A DNA stretch of 40,955 nucleotides from a bacterium ADurb.Bin236 (lineage in GTDB: Bacteria; UBP15; UBA6099): positions 1 through 40,955 of the forward strand of contig MWCD01000035.1 of the NCBI GenBank assembly GCA_002069885.1, given 5' to 3'. The notes under the pieces were generated by a model. That model was not told where the DNA came from. It did no database searches and saw only the letters and a program-made list of their open reading frames with translations. The position numbers and the translations under genes were made by a program. How positions within the stretch are numbered: the first letter of the stretch is position 1; every line of letters starts with the position of its first letter. Positions 1-6,343 of this stretch are shown piece by piece.

Positions 1-505
1 CGTTGCCAAGCACGCGCTCGGCCATGAAGGCGGTCTTGCCGAACAGGCCGAACGGGATCAGCACGAAGCCTGCCAACGTGCTCAATTTGAACTCGATCAG
101 CGTCACGAAAAGCTGGATCGCCAAAATGAAGAAGGCGAGGATGACGAGCGCCCAGGCGAACAGCAGGCACGCGATCTGGATGAAGTTCTCGAAGAACGCG
201 ACCCAGCCCATCAGGTCGGAAATGGAATCGAGCAGCGGACGCGCGGCGTCGAGGCCGGTTTGCGCCACCTTGTTCCAGTTGCCGATGAGATAGGCGAAGA
301 CGCCGACGAACAGCGTCTTCTTCACCAGCCGCGCAATGATGTCGTCGTCCGCGCTCCAGCTCCAGAACAGCGCCGCGAGCGTCACGTCGATGACGATGAG
401 CGTGGTGGCGATGAACGCCACCTCGCCACCCAACAGGCCGAAGCCAGAGTCGATGTATTGCGTGAAGGTGCCGAGAAAATTGTCGATGACGCCTGCGCCG
501 CCCAT
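1..505 (-). CDS. trbL: TrbL-type conjugative transfer membrane protein, 3' end cut by window edge
   Basis: This is an inner-membrane component of a P-type (trb) type IV secretion system for conjugation. The visible 168 residues begin MGGAGVIDNF and contain several hydrophobic helices, including VAFIATTLIVIDVTLAALFW and a second cluster around CLLFAWALVILAFF. They end in the conserved run FVLIPFGLFGKTAFMAERVLGN, broken by the window edge. The start lies 3 bases after the stop of the TrbK-like gene, as in a tight operon. Compared with TrbL proteins I remember, about 30 residues between GNWN (around residue 82) and KVAQTGL seem to be missing in frame. The gene is far more GC-rich than the phage genes that follow. 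The family call is firm; the deletion is from memory. Confidence 0.85.
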   Translation of the reverse strand, partial: MGGAGVIDNFLGTFTQYIDSGFGLLGGEVAFIATTLIVIDVTLAALFWSWSADDDIIARLVKKTLFVGVFAYLIGNWNKVAQTGLDAARPLLDSISDLMGWVAFFENFIQIACLLFAWALVILAFFILAIQLFVTLIEFKLSTLAGFVLIPFGLFGKTAFMAERVLGN

Positions 506-508
506 GCG

Positions 509-784
509 TCACCGCCCTTCCGGTGCGGCCGGCGCGCGCGTCCGGCCGAGAAAGCGGTCACGGGTTTCGGCCCATACACGCAGGCATTCCGCGTCGTCGG
601 CGGCCTGCTGGCCAAGCTGCTGGCACCGACGCTGCCCTTCGCGCAGCGGGTCGCGTTCGGGCTGGAGAAGACGCGGCGGTGATGCCGGCGCGTCTTCCTT
701 GCGGGTCATTTCGATGGCTGTCGCCGTGATGGCGATGGCCACGAATACGATTGCGCCCAGCCGGGCCAGCATCTTGCCGTCCAT
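509..784 (-). CDS. trbK: TrbK-alt family protein (putative entry exclusion)
   Basis: This 91-residue protein has one N-terminal membrane segment (about residues 8-24) followed by a charged tail with RRCQQLG and a late WAETRDRFLG motif. That layout matches TrbK-alt proteins, which sit between trbJ and trbL in many proteobacterial trb operons and are thought to act in entry exclusion. The two cysteines (in RRCQ and AECLRVW) are typical of the group. It lies 10 bases after the TrbJ-like stop and 3 bases before trbL, so gene order and spacing support the call as much as the sequence does. A GAGGG purine run precedes the ATG. Confidence 0.75.
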   Translation of the reverse strand: MDGKMLARLGAIVFVAIAITATAIEMTRKEDAPASPPRLLQPERDPLREGQRRCQQLGQQAADDAECLRVWAETRDRFLGRTRAPAAPEGR

Positions 785-794
785 GGCCGCGCCC

Positions 795-1223
795 TCAATT
801 GCCGTTGTTGAACATTTGCGCGTTGCCGGGCTGGTAGCCGTTGCCGGGCGTGAGGAAGCGACGGCGCTGCTCGCGCCCCTGTTCGGCCGCCGCTGCGCGT
901 TCGGCCTCGGTCAGCGCGCCCGCCCGGCCGTTGGCGGCCAGCAACGCAACAAGGTCGGAAAGCTGCTCGGCTGTGAGCTGTGTGTTTTTCGCGGCCTCGG
1001 CCACGACGGCCTCTTTGACGGCCTCTGCGGGCACGGTGGTTGAACCGGAGTCTTTCAGCAGCGAGCGGGCCGAAGCGGCGGCGGTGAGAACCGCGCGCAG
1101 GACGTCCTCCGCCTCTGTGAGTTTTCCGGCGCGCTTAGCCAGCGATAAAACAAGGGCGACAGCTAACACGGCGAGCAGGTCGGCGTGTTCCATCGCGAGT
1201 CCGATAAGGTTTGTGAGTTGCAT
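795..1223 (-). CDS. Fusion ORF: phage late membrane protein joined to TrbJ C-terminus
   Basis: The reading frame starts at an ATG with a clear GGAGG seven bases upstream and gives 142 residues. The first part, MQLTNLIGLAMEHADLL with a hydrophobic helix at about residues 10-27, follows the phage Mor gene and a terminator-like hairpin, where a Mu-like phage would begin its late operon. A small membrane protein or holin is possible but not shown. The last 50 or so residues (SDLVALLAANGRA through RRRFLTPGNGYQPGN to the end) are the recognisable C-terminus of TrbJ, a conjugative transfer protein normally around 250 residues long. The switch lies near 960-985, with a rise in GC content. The product lacks most of TrbJ, so it is unlikely to work in conjugation. 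A deletion join and an assembly chimera are both possible. Confidence 0.6.
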   Translation of the reverse strand: MQLTNLIGLAMEHADLLAVLAVALVLSLAKRAGKLTEAEDVLRAVLTAAASARSLLKDSGSTTVPAEAVKEAVVAEAAKNTQLTAEQLSDLVALLAANGRAGALTEAERAAAAEQGREQRRRFLTPGNGYQPGNAQMFNNGN

Positions 1224-1348
1224 TTTTTTGCCTCCGCAAGTTTCTTTTCTGCAATTATGCGGCGGCAATTTCGGGGTTGCTAAGGAACGAATAATAGGTT
1301 TTATTGCGACGCGTATTTGTCAGTGAAAAAGTGGTTTAAACGAAACAC

Positions 1349-1367
1349 GCCCCTTTGTAAAAGGGGC
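1349..1367 (-). terminator. Hairpin, likely terminator of the phage early/middle operon
   Basis: GCCCCTTT, a three-base loop and AAAGGGGC form a perfect 8-bp stem. On the minus strand it is followed by GTGTTTCGTTT, a weak U-rich tract. It lies between the Mor gene and the first late gene, where transcription of the middle operon should stop. Confidence 0.5.
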
Positions 1368-1400
1368 GGCTTTTCGAGGTTCCTGCAACGAATCTTTTAA

Positions 1401-1451
1401 TTTGGAGTGCGACAATTCATTGTCGCTTTGCCTTGACGGGGATTCATCCCC
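1401..1451. repeat. Double-hairpin palindromic element, copy 1
   Basis: The element begins TTTGGAGTGC and holds two hairpins: GCGACAAT/ATTGTCGC at 1409-1426 (2-base loop) and GGGGAT/ATCCCC at 1438-1451. It lies directly after the stop of the Mor gene. A second copy is at 3550-3602, after the GemA-like gene, with paired base changes that keep the stem. Confidence 0.7.
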
Positions 1452-1454
1452 TGC

Positions 1455-1754
1455 TCAGCCTCCACTCAATATCCTCCGTATGTGCGGCAAGCTTAGTTGT
1501 TTCTCTCTGGCGATGCTGCGCAACTGATCCGGGTCTCCTGTGTGTGACGCCTTGATAGCTCTATCCCTAGCAGCCCGCGTCAGACTCGACTGACTCTGGA
1601 AGTACACCTGCTGACCGCCGTAGTGCTCAGCTAGCCGCGCGATAACTGTCAACACCGCGTTCTCTCCGAGGTCTTCCACAAGAAGGTCGAAGACTTCACG
1701 GTAGGTTTCCGTGAGGTCTTCAACCCGTATGTCGATTCCCTTTAGCGCGCTCAT
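1455..1754 (-). CDS. mor: Mor-type transcription activator
   Basis: Mor proteins of Mu-like phages activate the middle promoter and so switch the phage towards late expression. The 99-residue product begins MSALKGIDIRVEDL, has a dimerisation-type acidic N-terminal half (about 10-50), and ends with a helix-turn-helix region around RDRAIKASHTGDPDQLRSIA and the closing LSLPHIRRILSGG, a strongly Mor-like end. Its ATG overlaps the stop of the preceding gene by ATGA, so translation is probably coupled. Transcription comes from the early operon upstream. Confidence 0.8.
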   Translation of the reverse strand: MSALKGIDIRVEDLTETYREVFDLLVEDLGENAVLTVIARLAEHYGGQQVYFQSQSSLTRAARDRAIKASHTGDPDQLRSIAREKQLSLPHIRRILSGG

Positions 1755-2131
1755 TGTGCCCTCGGTATAAAAAACTTGCACGGGTCCGTCGTGTTCGACG
1801 ACAGCCGCCTATAGGCTGTTGACGCGGCTTTTCTCGGAGACATGCCTGCGTTAATGAGCATCCACTCTCCCGCTATAACCGCCGCGCACGTGTTCAACAC
1901 GGCGCAGTCCGGGCAAACGCCTTGCTCTCTTTCAAACGCCCTTCCTCCGCATCCATCAGCCGCAGCCTGTTCGTTATCTGAAACGCTTCCTCCGCGTTCT
2001 CCGTATCCTCCGGGTCCGCTTTCAGCAGAAGCATCAGCGTGTCTAGCCGTCTCAAAAGCGCGGTTTTGAACGCCGTTCTCTTTCCCGCCATTCTCGGCTG
2101 TATCGTTGCTATTCGTTCGCTCATCAGTCAT
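1751..2131 (-). CDS. Phage protein of unknown function with CPDC motif; overlapping-frame region
   Basis: I do not recognise this protein. The frame starts at an ATG with GGAGG six bases upstream and ends in an ATGA overlap with the Mor gene. The first 70 or so residues are glycine-, serine- and glutamate-rich with almost no hydrophobic core, which looks like a non-coding frame. The C-terminal 55 residues (CPDCAVLNTCAAVIAGEWML onward, with a further Cys near the end) look like genuine protein with possible metal-binding cysteines. Over the first part another frame (1894-2124) looks more protein-like. Either two overlapping genes exist, the second with an internal start, or one gene carries a frameshift near 1900. 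Confidence 0.45.
   Translation of the reverse strand: MTDERTNSNDTAENGGKENGVQNRAFETARHADASAESGPGGYGERGGSVSDNEQAAADGCGGRAFEREQGVCPDCAVLNTCAAVIAGEWMLINAGMSPRKAASTAYRRLSSNTTDPCKFFIPRAQ
1894..2124 (-). CDS. Small helical phage protein overlapping the CPDC frame
   Basis: This 76-residue product, MSERIATIQPRMAGKRTAFK and onward, is rich in leucine and charged residues with heptad-like helix (LLRRLDTLMLLLKADPEDTENAEEA), unlike the low-complexity translation of the same DNA in the other frame. Its ATG overlaps the neighbouring start region and shares its GGAGG. It stops at 1894, just where the other frame becomes protein-like, which suggests either a gene pair or one gene split by a frameshift. Function unknown. 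Confidence 0.45.
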   Translation of the reverse strand: MSERIATIQPRMAGKRTAFKTALLRRLDTLMLLLKADPEDTENAEEAFQITNRLRLMDAEEGRLKESKAFARTAPC

Positions 2132-2159
2132 GTTCTCCCTCCGTCAATTTTTTAATGTC

Positions 2160-2197
2160 TTTCCGGGTGGCACGCACAAACTTGTTTGTGCGTGTTC
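2160..2197. repeat. 11-bp-arm palindromic element, copy 1
   Basis: Inside a 38-bp unit beginning TTTCCGGGTGG lies CACGCACAAAC, a 2-base centre and GTTTGTGCGTG (2171-2194). The same 38 bp recur at 5782-5819 with one change in the loop. It sits four bases after the amidase stop. No T-run follows, so it is not a typical intrinsic terminator. Confidence 0.7.
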
Positions 2198-2200
2198 GTT

Positions 2201-2764
2201 TCAGACTTGTGGTACTCCCTTGATCCGCAACCATGCGTTCGTCAGTTTTTCGTACACCTCTCCGGAACTCTGTATAAGGCTTCCGGTGTATCCGAAGAAT
2301 TTACCCGGACAACTCTTAGGCCCTGCGTTAGGTTTCCCTGCGTTCATCAGTCTCCGAACCATCTCCCCGTGACCGTGCACGTTCGCTGTGTAATCCAGCG
2401 AATACTTCGTTACCCAGTGTTTGACGAGGTCCCACAGTTTAAGATACTGCTGAGCTGTGGGTTCGGTCAAGTCAATATTGCCTATCAGGCACACGTGCAG
2501 GCTGTGAGCGTTCGCGCCGTAGCACCCGTTCGCCACCGTCTCCTCGCTGACCAGCCGGTACACTTTCCCGTCTGCGCCGGCCACAGGTTTACGCGCGGAG
2601 TACGAGCTATAGTTCGGGTACTGATTCCCGATGACAACGTGATAGCCGGGAACCTTCCAGCCGTTGCCCTTCGGACGCGGGGCCGTGTGCCACCGCACTA
2701 TCTCTGGCCCGTCTCCCCAGTGCGACGCGCTATGGTGTATAATGATTGCGTTGATTTTTCTCAT
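2201..2764 (-). CDS. N-acetylmuramoyl-L-alanine amidase (phage endolysin)
   Basis: The 187-residue protein is a single Amidase_2/PGRP-type domain that cleaves the bond between N-acetylmuramic acid and L-alanine in peptidoglycan. Visible features are the N-terminal IIIHHSAS (first zinc histidine), GYHVVIG, a VHGHGE stretch and PKSCPGKFF near residue 160, holding the last zinc-side residues. There is no signal peptide, so release probably needs a holin. Its ATG overlaps the stop of the upstream small gene. An endolysin ahead of Mor is compatible with Mu-like phages outside the enterobacteria. Confidence 0.85.
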   Translation of the reverse strand: MRKINAIIIHHSASHWGDGPEIVRWHTAPRPKGNGWKVPGYHVVIGNQYPNYSSYSARKPVAGADGKVYRLVSEETVANGCYGANAHSLHVCLIGNIDLTEPTAQQYLKLWDLVKHWVTKYSLDYTANVHGHGEMVRRLMNAGKPNAGPKSCPGKFFGYTGSLIQSSGEVYEKLTNAWLRIKGVPQV

Positions 2765-2964
2765 CCTAGCATCCCCCTGTCATTCGCCGCCTTCAAGGCT
2801 CTTTCGTTAAGTTCCTCTTTCCTACATTTCGCGTCTGTGCAGTTCCTTCGGTCGATGCACATCAGGCACATCCGCAACGCGGACGTGTCGTAACCGCCGA
2901 GGGAGTTCCTCGGCGGATCTGTCAGCCGAGGCAGTCCGCGCAACGTCGCTTTCCGTCCGGGCAC
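2761..2964 (-). CDS. Small Cys-rich phage protein
   Basis: A 67-residue product with CLMCIDRRNCTDAKC at about residues 33-47, a compact four-cysteine pattern that could bind zinc. It overlaps the end of the gene upstream by 43 bases and its stop overlaps the amidase start. The start is uncertain because no clear ribosome site is visible. Function unknown. Confidence 0.5.
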   Translation of the reverse strand: MPGRKATLRGLPRLTDPPRNSLGGYDTSALRMCLMCIDRRNCTDAKCRKEELNERALKAANDRGMLG

Positions 2965-3521
2965 TTTGTCAGGCGGGAGTAGTGGGGAAACATCTTCCCG
3001 CAGTCCGCGCAGCGCGCTCCTCTGCCGCGCGGTTTCCCCTTCGTGGCTTTGTGACTTTGTGGTTTCTTCTTCATCTTTTCGAGGGCCCTGTCGGCCATCG
3101 CCTTCACCTTCTCCCGCCGCGCGGCCTGCTCTCTCCCAGCTTTCATCACGTCCGCCTCGTTCACTCCGCGATTGCGGAGTATCAACTCGCTCGCGTCCGG
3201 GATGTCCTCCGGCGTCTCCTGCCCCGCAGGGCGCGGGGCGTCTCCCCGCTGAGCTTTTTTTGACGACATAATCTCCGCCAGTTCCTCCGCCGTGTAGTCG
3301 TCTGCGTCTGTTGTAGACGGCGGCGTCTCTTCTATCTCCCCTCTCTGCGCGGGTATCTCCGGCAAAGCGCTTCCGCCGTTGCCGCCCACAACAACCACGT
3401 GACTCTTCACTCTCTCCCTCAGTCCGAACACCCCGGCCACCGCCGCCGCTCCGCCTGCCTCCCGGATTTCTTCCAGCGTTCCGTCCATCTCTGTAAATTC
3501 AGTCCGTCTCACAATTTTCAT
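2922..3521 (-). CDS. Phage protein with C-terminal zinc ribbon
   Basis: I do not recognise the family. The start chosen (MKIVRRTEFTEMDGTLEEI) has GGAGGGG six bases upstream; a longer frame reaches 3569 but has no such site. The 199-residue product has an acidic, low-complexity middle, a basic helical stretch (REQAARREKVKAMADRALEK) and a C-terminal CADCGKMF-x-CADC zinc ribbon in the last 25 residues. A nucleic-acid-binding role is possible but not shown. It lies in the early/middle operon between the GemA-like gene and the endolysin. Confidence 0.6.
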   Translation of the reverse strand: MKIVRRTEFTEMDGTLEEIREAGGAAAVAGVFGLRERVKSHVVVVGGNGGSALPEIPAQRGEIEETPPSTTDADDYTAEELAEIMSSKKAQRGDAPRPAGQETPEDIPDASELILRNRGVNEADVMKAGREQAARREKVKAMADRALEKMKKKPQSHKATKGKPRGRGARCADCGKMFPHYSRLTKCPDGKRRCADCLG

Positions 3522-3546
3522 TTCTATCCCCTCCTTAGGGTTGTTG

Positions 3547-4071
3547 TTATTTGGAGTGCGGCGATTCATCGCCGCTTTGCTTTACCGGGGATCCATCCCC
3601 GGACTTCTTCTTTCCGTCCATCCGGTAATTCGGGTCTCTCTGCCTAATCGCCTTCAGGGAGTTCAAGATTGTCTGAGCCTCCCCCACAGTCTGCGGCCAC
3701 GGACGTTTTATCTGCCGCGTGTTAAACGTTCTCTGCGCTTCGAGGTCTGCGCCCATCGCCGCATACGCGAGCCTTATCTGCTCGATTTGCCACCCGCTCA
3801 CGCTGTCCGTTTTACGCCGCCGCTCCCGCGCCGCCCGGTGGGGATGCGCTCTGACAACGTGGCTCTCCGCTCCGCTCTCTACCGGAGCCTCGCCCGCGCG
3901 CCGCATAAGTTCCTCTATGAGCCGGACTCCGTCCGACGCGGTGAGTTCCCGCAGTGATTCCTTCCCGACTATCGCCGCTGTGGTCTCTCTGCGATATCCT
4001 TCCTCTGTAATCCCCAGCGACTTAAACAGCCTGAAGATGTTTCGCCGCTGGTCATCGGATAATGGTTTCAA
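3547..4071 (-). CDS. gemA: GemA/gp16-like phage regulatory protein
   Basis: The N-terminal 80 residues (KPLSDDQRRNIFRLFKSLGI, then TASDGVRLIEEL) match the gp16/GemA family (DUF1018) of Mu-like phages; Mu GemA alters host gene expression and DNA supercoiling. The start is a TTG with GGAGG six bases upstream. A second helical domain (about 95-150) contains IEQIRLAYAAMG and WPQTVGEAQTILNSL. The last 20 residues (SGDGSPVKQSGDESPHSK) are encoded by the palindromic element at 3550-3602, so the insertion of that element seems to have lengthened the C-terminus. Confidence 0.75.
   Translation of the reverse strand: MKPLSDDQRRNIFRLFKSLGITEEGYRRETTAAIVGKESLRELTASDGVRLIEELMRRAGEAPVESGAESHVVRAHPHRAARERRRKTDSVSGWQIEQIRLAYAAMGADLEAQRTFNTRQIKRPWPQTVGEAQTILNSLKAIRQRDPNYRMDGKKKSGDGSPVKQSGDESPHSK
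3550..3602. repeat. Double-hairpin palindromic element, copy 2
   Basis: It begins TTTGGAGTGC like copy 1 and folds as GCGGCGAT/ATCGCCGC at 3558-3575 and CCGGGGAT/ATCCCCGG at 3585-3602. Against copy 1 the first stem differs at two base pairs, both A-T replaced by G-C, and the second stem is two pairs longer. It overlaps the 3' end of the GemA-like gene. Confidence 0.7.
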
Positions 4072-4094
4072 TTTCTTCCTCCTTTCGTTTGCGA

Positions 4095-4369
4095 CGTCCG
4101 GGGCTTGAACCCGGATGCCTGCCAGTCGCCGTACCCTCTGAATTGCTACGCTCTGCTCCGCTCTGCTCCGCTTCGCTATACTACGCTCGGCTAGGCTCTG
4201 CTTTTTACAGCGTCCGGGGCTTGAACCCGGATGCCTGCCAGTCGCCGTACCCTCTGAATTGCTACGCTCTGCTCCGCTCTGCTCCGCTTCGCTATACTAC
4301 GCTCGGCTAGGCTCTGCTTTTTACAGCGTCCGGGGCTTGAACCCGGATGCCTGCCAGTCGCCGTACCCT
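4095..4369 (-). repeat. 116-bp tandem repeat with tRNA T-arm-like core
   Basis: Two apparently identical 116-bp units (4095-4210 and 4211-4326) are followed by the first 43 bases of a third (4327-4369). On the minus strand each core contains TCCGGG TTCAAGC CCCGGA, a 6-bp stem with a 7-base TTC-type loop exactly like a tRNA T-arm. No cloverleaf could be completed around it. The rest of each unit is a run of about twelve AGCNN pentamers on the minus strand. The block fills the roughly 317-bp gap between the genes at 4389-4961 and 3547-4071 and has no convincing gene in it. Confidence 0.85.
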
Positions 4370-4388
4370 TCGACTTGCTTTGCTCTGC

Positions 4389-4961
4389 TCAGCTAAACTC
4401 GGCTTCGCTATGCTTTGCTCCGCTTTGCTGCGCTTGAATGTTTTTGTTTTTATCCTTTCTAAATAGCGCCACGATCTGGCTCTGCGTCGGTAGTAAATGA
4501 CTGTTGCCAGTCTCTTCGATTTTCTTGACGGTCTTGGGCTTGGTGAACATGTTTATCACGCCCAGCGCTGCGGCGGTCGCCTCCGCTTTGCGGGACTCTT
4601 CGGGCGTTAATGCTCCTCTGTCTATCGTGCTGGCCACCCGAATGTTTTTCCTAGTCCGGCGTCGGATGCCGCACAGCCCCCGCGTCATGGTGTTTATCTT
4701 CTCGCGGGACGATATCATGCGAATTCGCTTTTGCCCTCTCTCGCGTTCCCACACCAAATCATAATTTTGCATGACGTAGTTAATCGCGCTCTGCAAGTTT
4801 CCATATCCCTCGCCGCCCGGCGCGGTGTCTTTTCCGCAAATCTTTTTAAGCTCTTCATCCGTATACACCGCGCCTACGCCGCCCTCCTTCAGGGCGTCTA
4901 TCAAGGCTCGCGTTGCCAGCGCAAACCCGTCGTAATAGGCAATTGTTTTTACGTTGTCCAT
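4389..4961 (-). CDS. Phage early protein of unknown function with repeat-derived tail
   Basis: A 190-residue soluble protein, MDNVKTIAYYDGFALATRAL at the start. The first 90 residues hold an acidic helix and VMQNYDLVWERERGQKRIRMI, which resembles a winged-helix wing; the middle is basic (RRRTRKNIRVAS). I do not recognise it. Its start directly follows the stop of the upstream gene with GGAGG inside that gene's end. The last 15 residues (AQQSGAKHSEAEFS) are encoded by the AGCNN pentamer run that also makes up the neighbouring tandem repeat, so the C-terminus looks acquired. Confidence 0.65.
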   Translation of the reverse strand: MDNVKTIAYYDGFALATRALIDALKEGGVGAVYTDEELKKICGKDTAPGGEGYGNLQSAINYVMQNYDLVWERERGQKRIRMISSREKINTMTRGLCGIRRRTRKNIRVASTIDRGALTPEESRKAEATAAALGVINMFTKPKTVKKIEETGNSHLLPTQSQIVALFRKDKNKNIQAQQSGAKHSEAEFS

Positions 4962-5534
4962 TTACGCAACCTCCGATATCTCAATATTCTTGACAGTGAA
5001 TCTGCCGTTCATTCCTCCCTTGCGAGCGCGCCATCTGCCCAACCCGATAAACTGTCCGGCTTTTTCCAGATATTCAATTACCTTTTCCGGGTGATCCATT
5101 AGCACGGGGTCTACAAGCGTAAGCGTTATCTGCGTTTGCCATTTTGGGATTATTGGAAAATACTTCAACACTCGCGATCCTCCGCCTTTCTTACCGTCTG
5201 ACGGAACGTATTGCGCGTGCGCCTCCACCGTATCAGGATCGACTCCGAGATCGGCGTCATCGAAAACCATCAATCCAGCGTCAATGAATTTCGTGTATGT
5301 CGCGTTTCGTTTGCCCGGCACGCTTTCAGACAAAAACTGCGAGATGTCCGTCATCATGTTTTTGATGGCGTTGCCCGGTATGATTACGTTGCCGTTCGCT
5401 CCCACGTGCATCCTCTCGCGCCATGTCCGCAACTCGAAAGCGTCATGGGTCTCTCCTGAGTCCTTCTTCGTCGTAATCATTCTGTTAAAACTGATTGGAG
5501 CCGCTCCGACTAGCGTTGCATTGATTTGTTTCAT
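4962..5534 (-). CDS. Conserved-looking phage early protein, function unknown
   Basis: The 190-residue product begins MKQINATLVGAAPISFNRMI and has GAGGGG upstream. It ends with a glycine- and basic-rich run around residues 163-180 (GLGRWRARKGGMNGRF), a pattern I associate with phage proteins of unknown function that have a RAMP-like glycine-rich loop; this resemblance is weak. The middle (VIIPGNAIKNMMTDISQFL) suggests a globular alpha/beta fold. It lies downstream of Gam among replication-stage genes. Confidence 0.65.
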   Translation of the reverse strand: MKQINATLVGAAPISFNRMITTKKDSGETHDAFELRTWRERMHVGANGNVIIPGNAIKNMMTDISQFLSESVPGKRNATYTKFIDAGLMVFDDADLGVDPDTVEAHAQYVPSDGKKGGGSRVLKYFPIIPKWQTQITLTLVDPVLMDHPEKVIEYLEKAGQFIGLGRWRARKGGMNGRFTVKNIEISEVA

Positions 5535-5562
5535 TGTGTTTCCCCTCCATTTGGGATTATTT

Positions 5563-5751
5563 TTACGCGCTCTCTCGGACGAGCTTCTCTCTCTCGTCCG
5601 CCGCGCGCTTGCACGTCGGACACATCAGCCGGTTCTTTAAATTGAATCCCCAGCCTTCTTGCTGCAACCGTGTGACGTCTTCCCGGATCGGCGTCTGGTC
5701 GCTGAGCTTTTCTTCTCGTCCACAGCCCAAACATTTAATCGAGTATTCCAC
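5563..5751 (-). CDS. Small zinc-ribbon phage protein
   Basis: A GTG start at 5751 with AGGAGG seven bases upstream gives 62 residues. Two CxxC pairs, CLGC near the N-terminus and CPTC about 35 residues later, form a zinc ribbon. A longer frame to 5799 would run through the palindromic element and is less likely. Function unknown; nucleic-acid or protein contact is the usual role of such ribbons. Confidence 0.6.
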   Translation of the reverse strand: MEYSIKCLGCGREEKLSDQTPIREDVTRLQQEGWGFNLKNRLMCPTCKRAADEREKLVRESA

Positions 5752-5781
5752 TTCCGCCCCTCCTTTCGTTTCGCTTTTCTT

Positions 5782-5819
5782 TTTCCGGGTGGCACGCACA
5801 AACTCGTTTGTGCGTGTTC
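5782..5819. repeat. 11-bp-arm palindromic element, copy 2
   Basis: It is the same 38-bp unit as at 2160-2197, with CACGCACAAAC/GTTTGTGCGTG at 5793-5816 and a TC instead of TT centre. It lies four bases after the Gam stop, as copy 1 lies four bases after the amidase stop. Confidence 0.7.
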
Positions 5820-5823
5820 CCGC

Positions 5824-6315
5824 TCACTTCGCCTCTGCGATTTTCTGTATGTCAGGCTCGCAGCGCGGCTTGTCTTTGATTTCCAGCCACGCTCCGACTC
5901 TGGTCAGAGTGTTTGCGTCGAGCTTCTTGAGTTCATCTTTGTCGGGCGTCTCTTTGACTTTCACGCACGCGCTCATCCCCGCTGACTTCAACGCCTTGAT
6001 CACCGCTTCGGCGTTCTTCCAACTTACGGAGGTCACCACCTTGAACGCGACATAGCCGAACGTAAGTTCTTTTTTCCTCGCTCCGGTGAACTCTTCTTTG
6101 CGGCTCTCGGCGTATTCCAGCACGGCCTTCTCCAACTGCTTGCGCTCCACCGTCTCCGCCGCTGTCAGCCGCTCGGCTTCTTCTTTTGCGGCGTTTATCT
6201 TCAGGTTCATGTCGCCCTCGACTTTTGTCTTCAGGATGTCGATCTCCCCCATCCGCCGCAGGGCTTTGTCCACGTCGTCCCAACTCTCAAACTGAATCGC
6301 TTTTTTCTTTGCCAT
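5824..6315 (-). CDS. gam: Mu Gam-like host-nuclease inhibitor
   Basis: Mu Gam binds the ends of linear double-stranded DNA as a dimer and blocks exonuclease attack; it is related to bacterial Ku. The 163-residue product shows the family layout: WDDVDKALRRMGEIDILKTK at the start, a long coiled coil (about 25-75, DMNLKINAAKEEAERLTAAE), the conserved LTFGYVAFKVVTSVSW strand region near residue 85-105, and a C-terminal WLEIKDKPRCEPDIQKIAEAK. It lies shortly after the B-type ATPase, close to its place in Mu. Confidence 0.85.
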   Translation of the reverse strand: MAKKKAIQFESWDDVDKALRRMGEIDILKTKVEGDMNLKINAAKEEAERLTAAETVERKQLEKAVLEYAESRKEEFTGARKKELTFGYVAFKVVTSVSWKNAEAVIKALKSAGMSACVKVKETPDKDELKKLDANTLTRVGAWLEIKDKPRCEPDIQKIAEAK

Positions 6316-6343
6316 TTCTGTCGTTCCTCGCTCTCTCGTTTTT

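Noticed and set aside
336-1043. Long plus-strand frames over the trb genes
   Set aside because: They are antisense shadows in GC-rich DNA; the minus-strand TrbJ, TrbK and TrbL readings are recognisable.
700-1400. Mu-like right end
   Set aside because: No TGTCGTAA-type terminus with paired sites was found near the trb junction.
4095-4369. tRNA genes in the 116-bp repeat
   Set aside because: Only the T-arm is convincing; no acceptor, D-arm or anticodon arm can be built around it.
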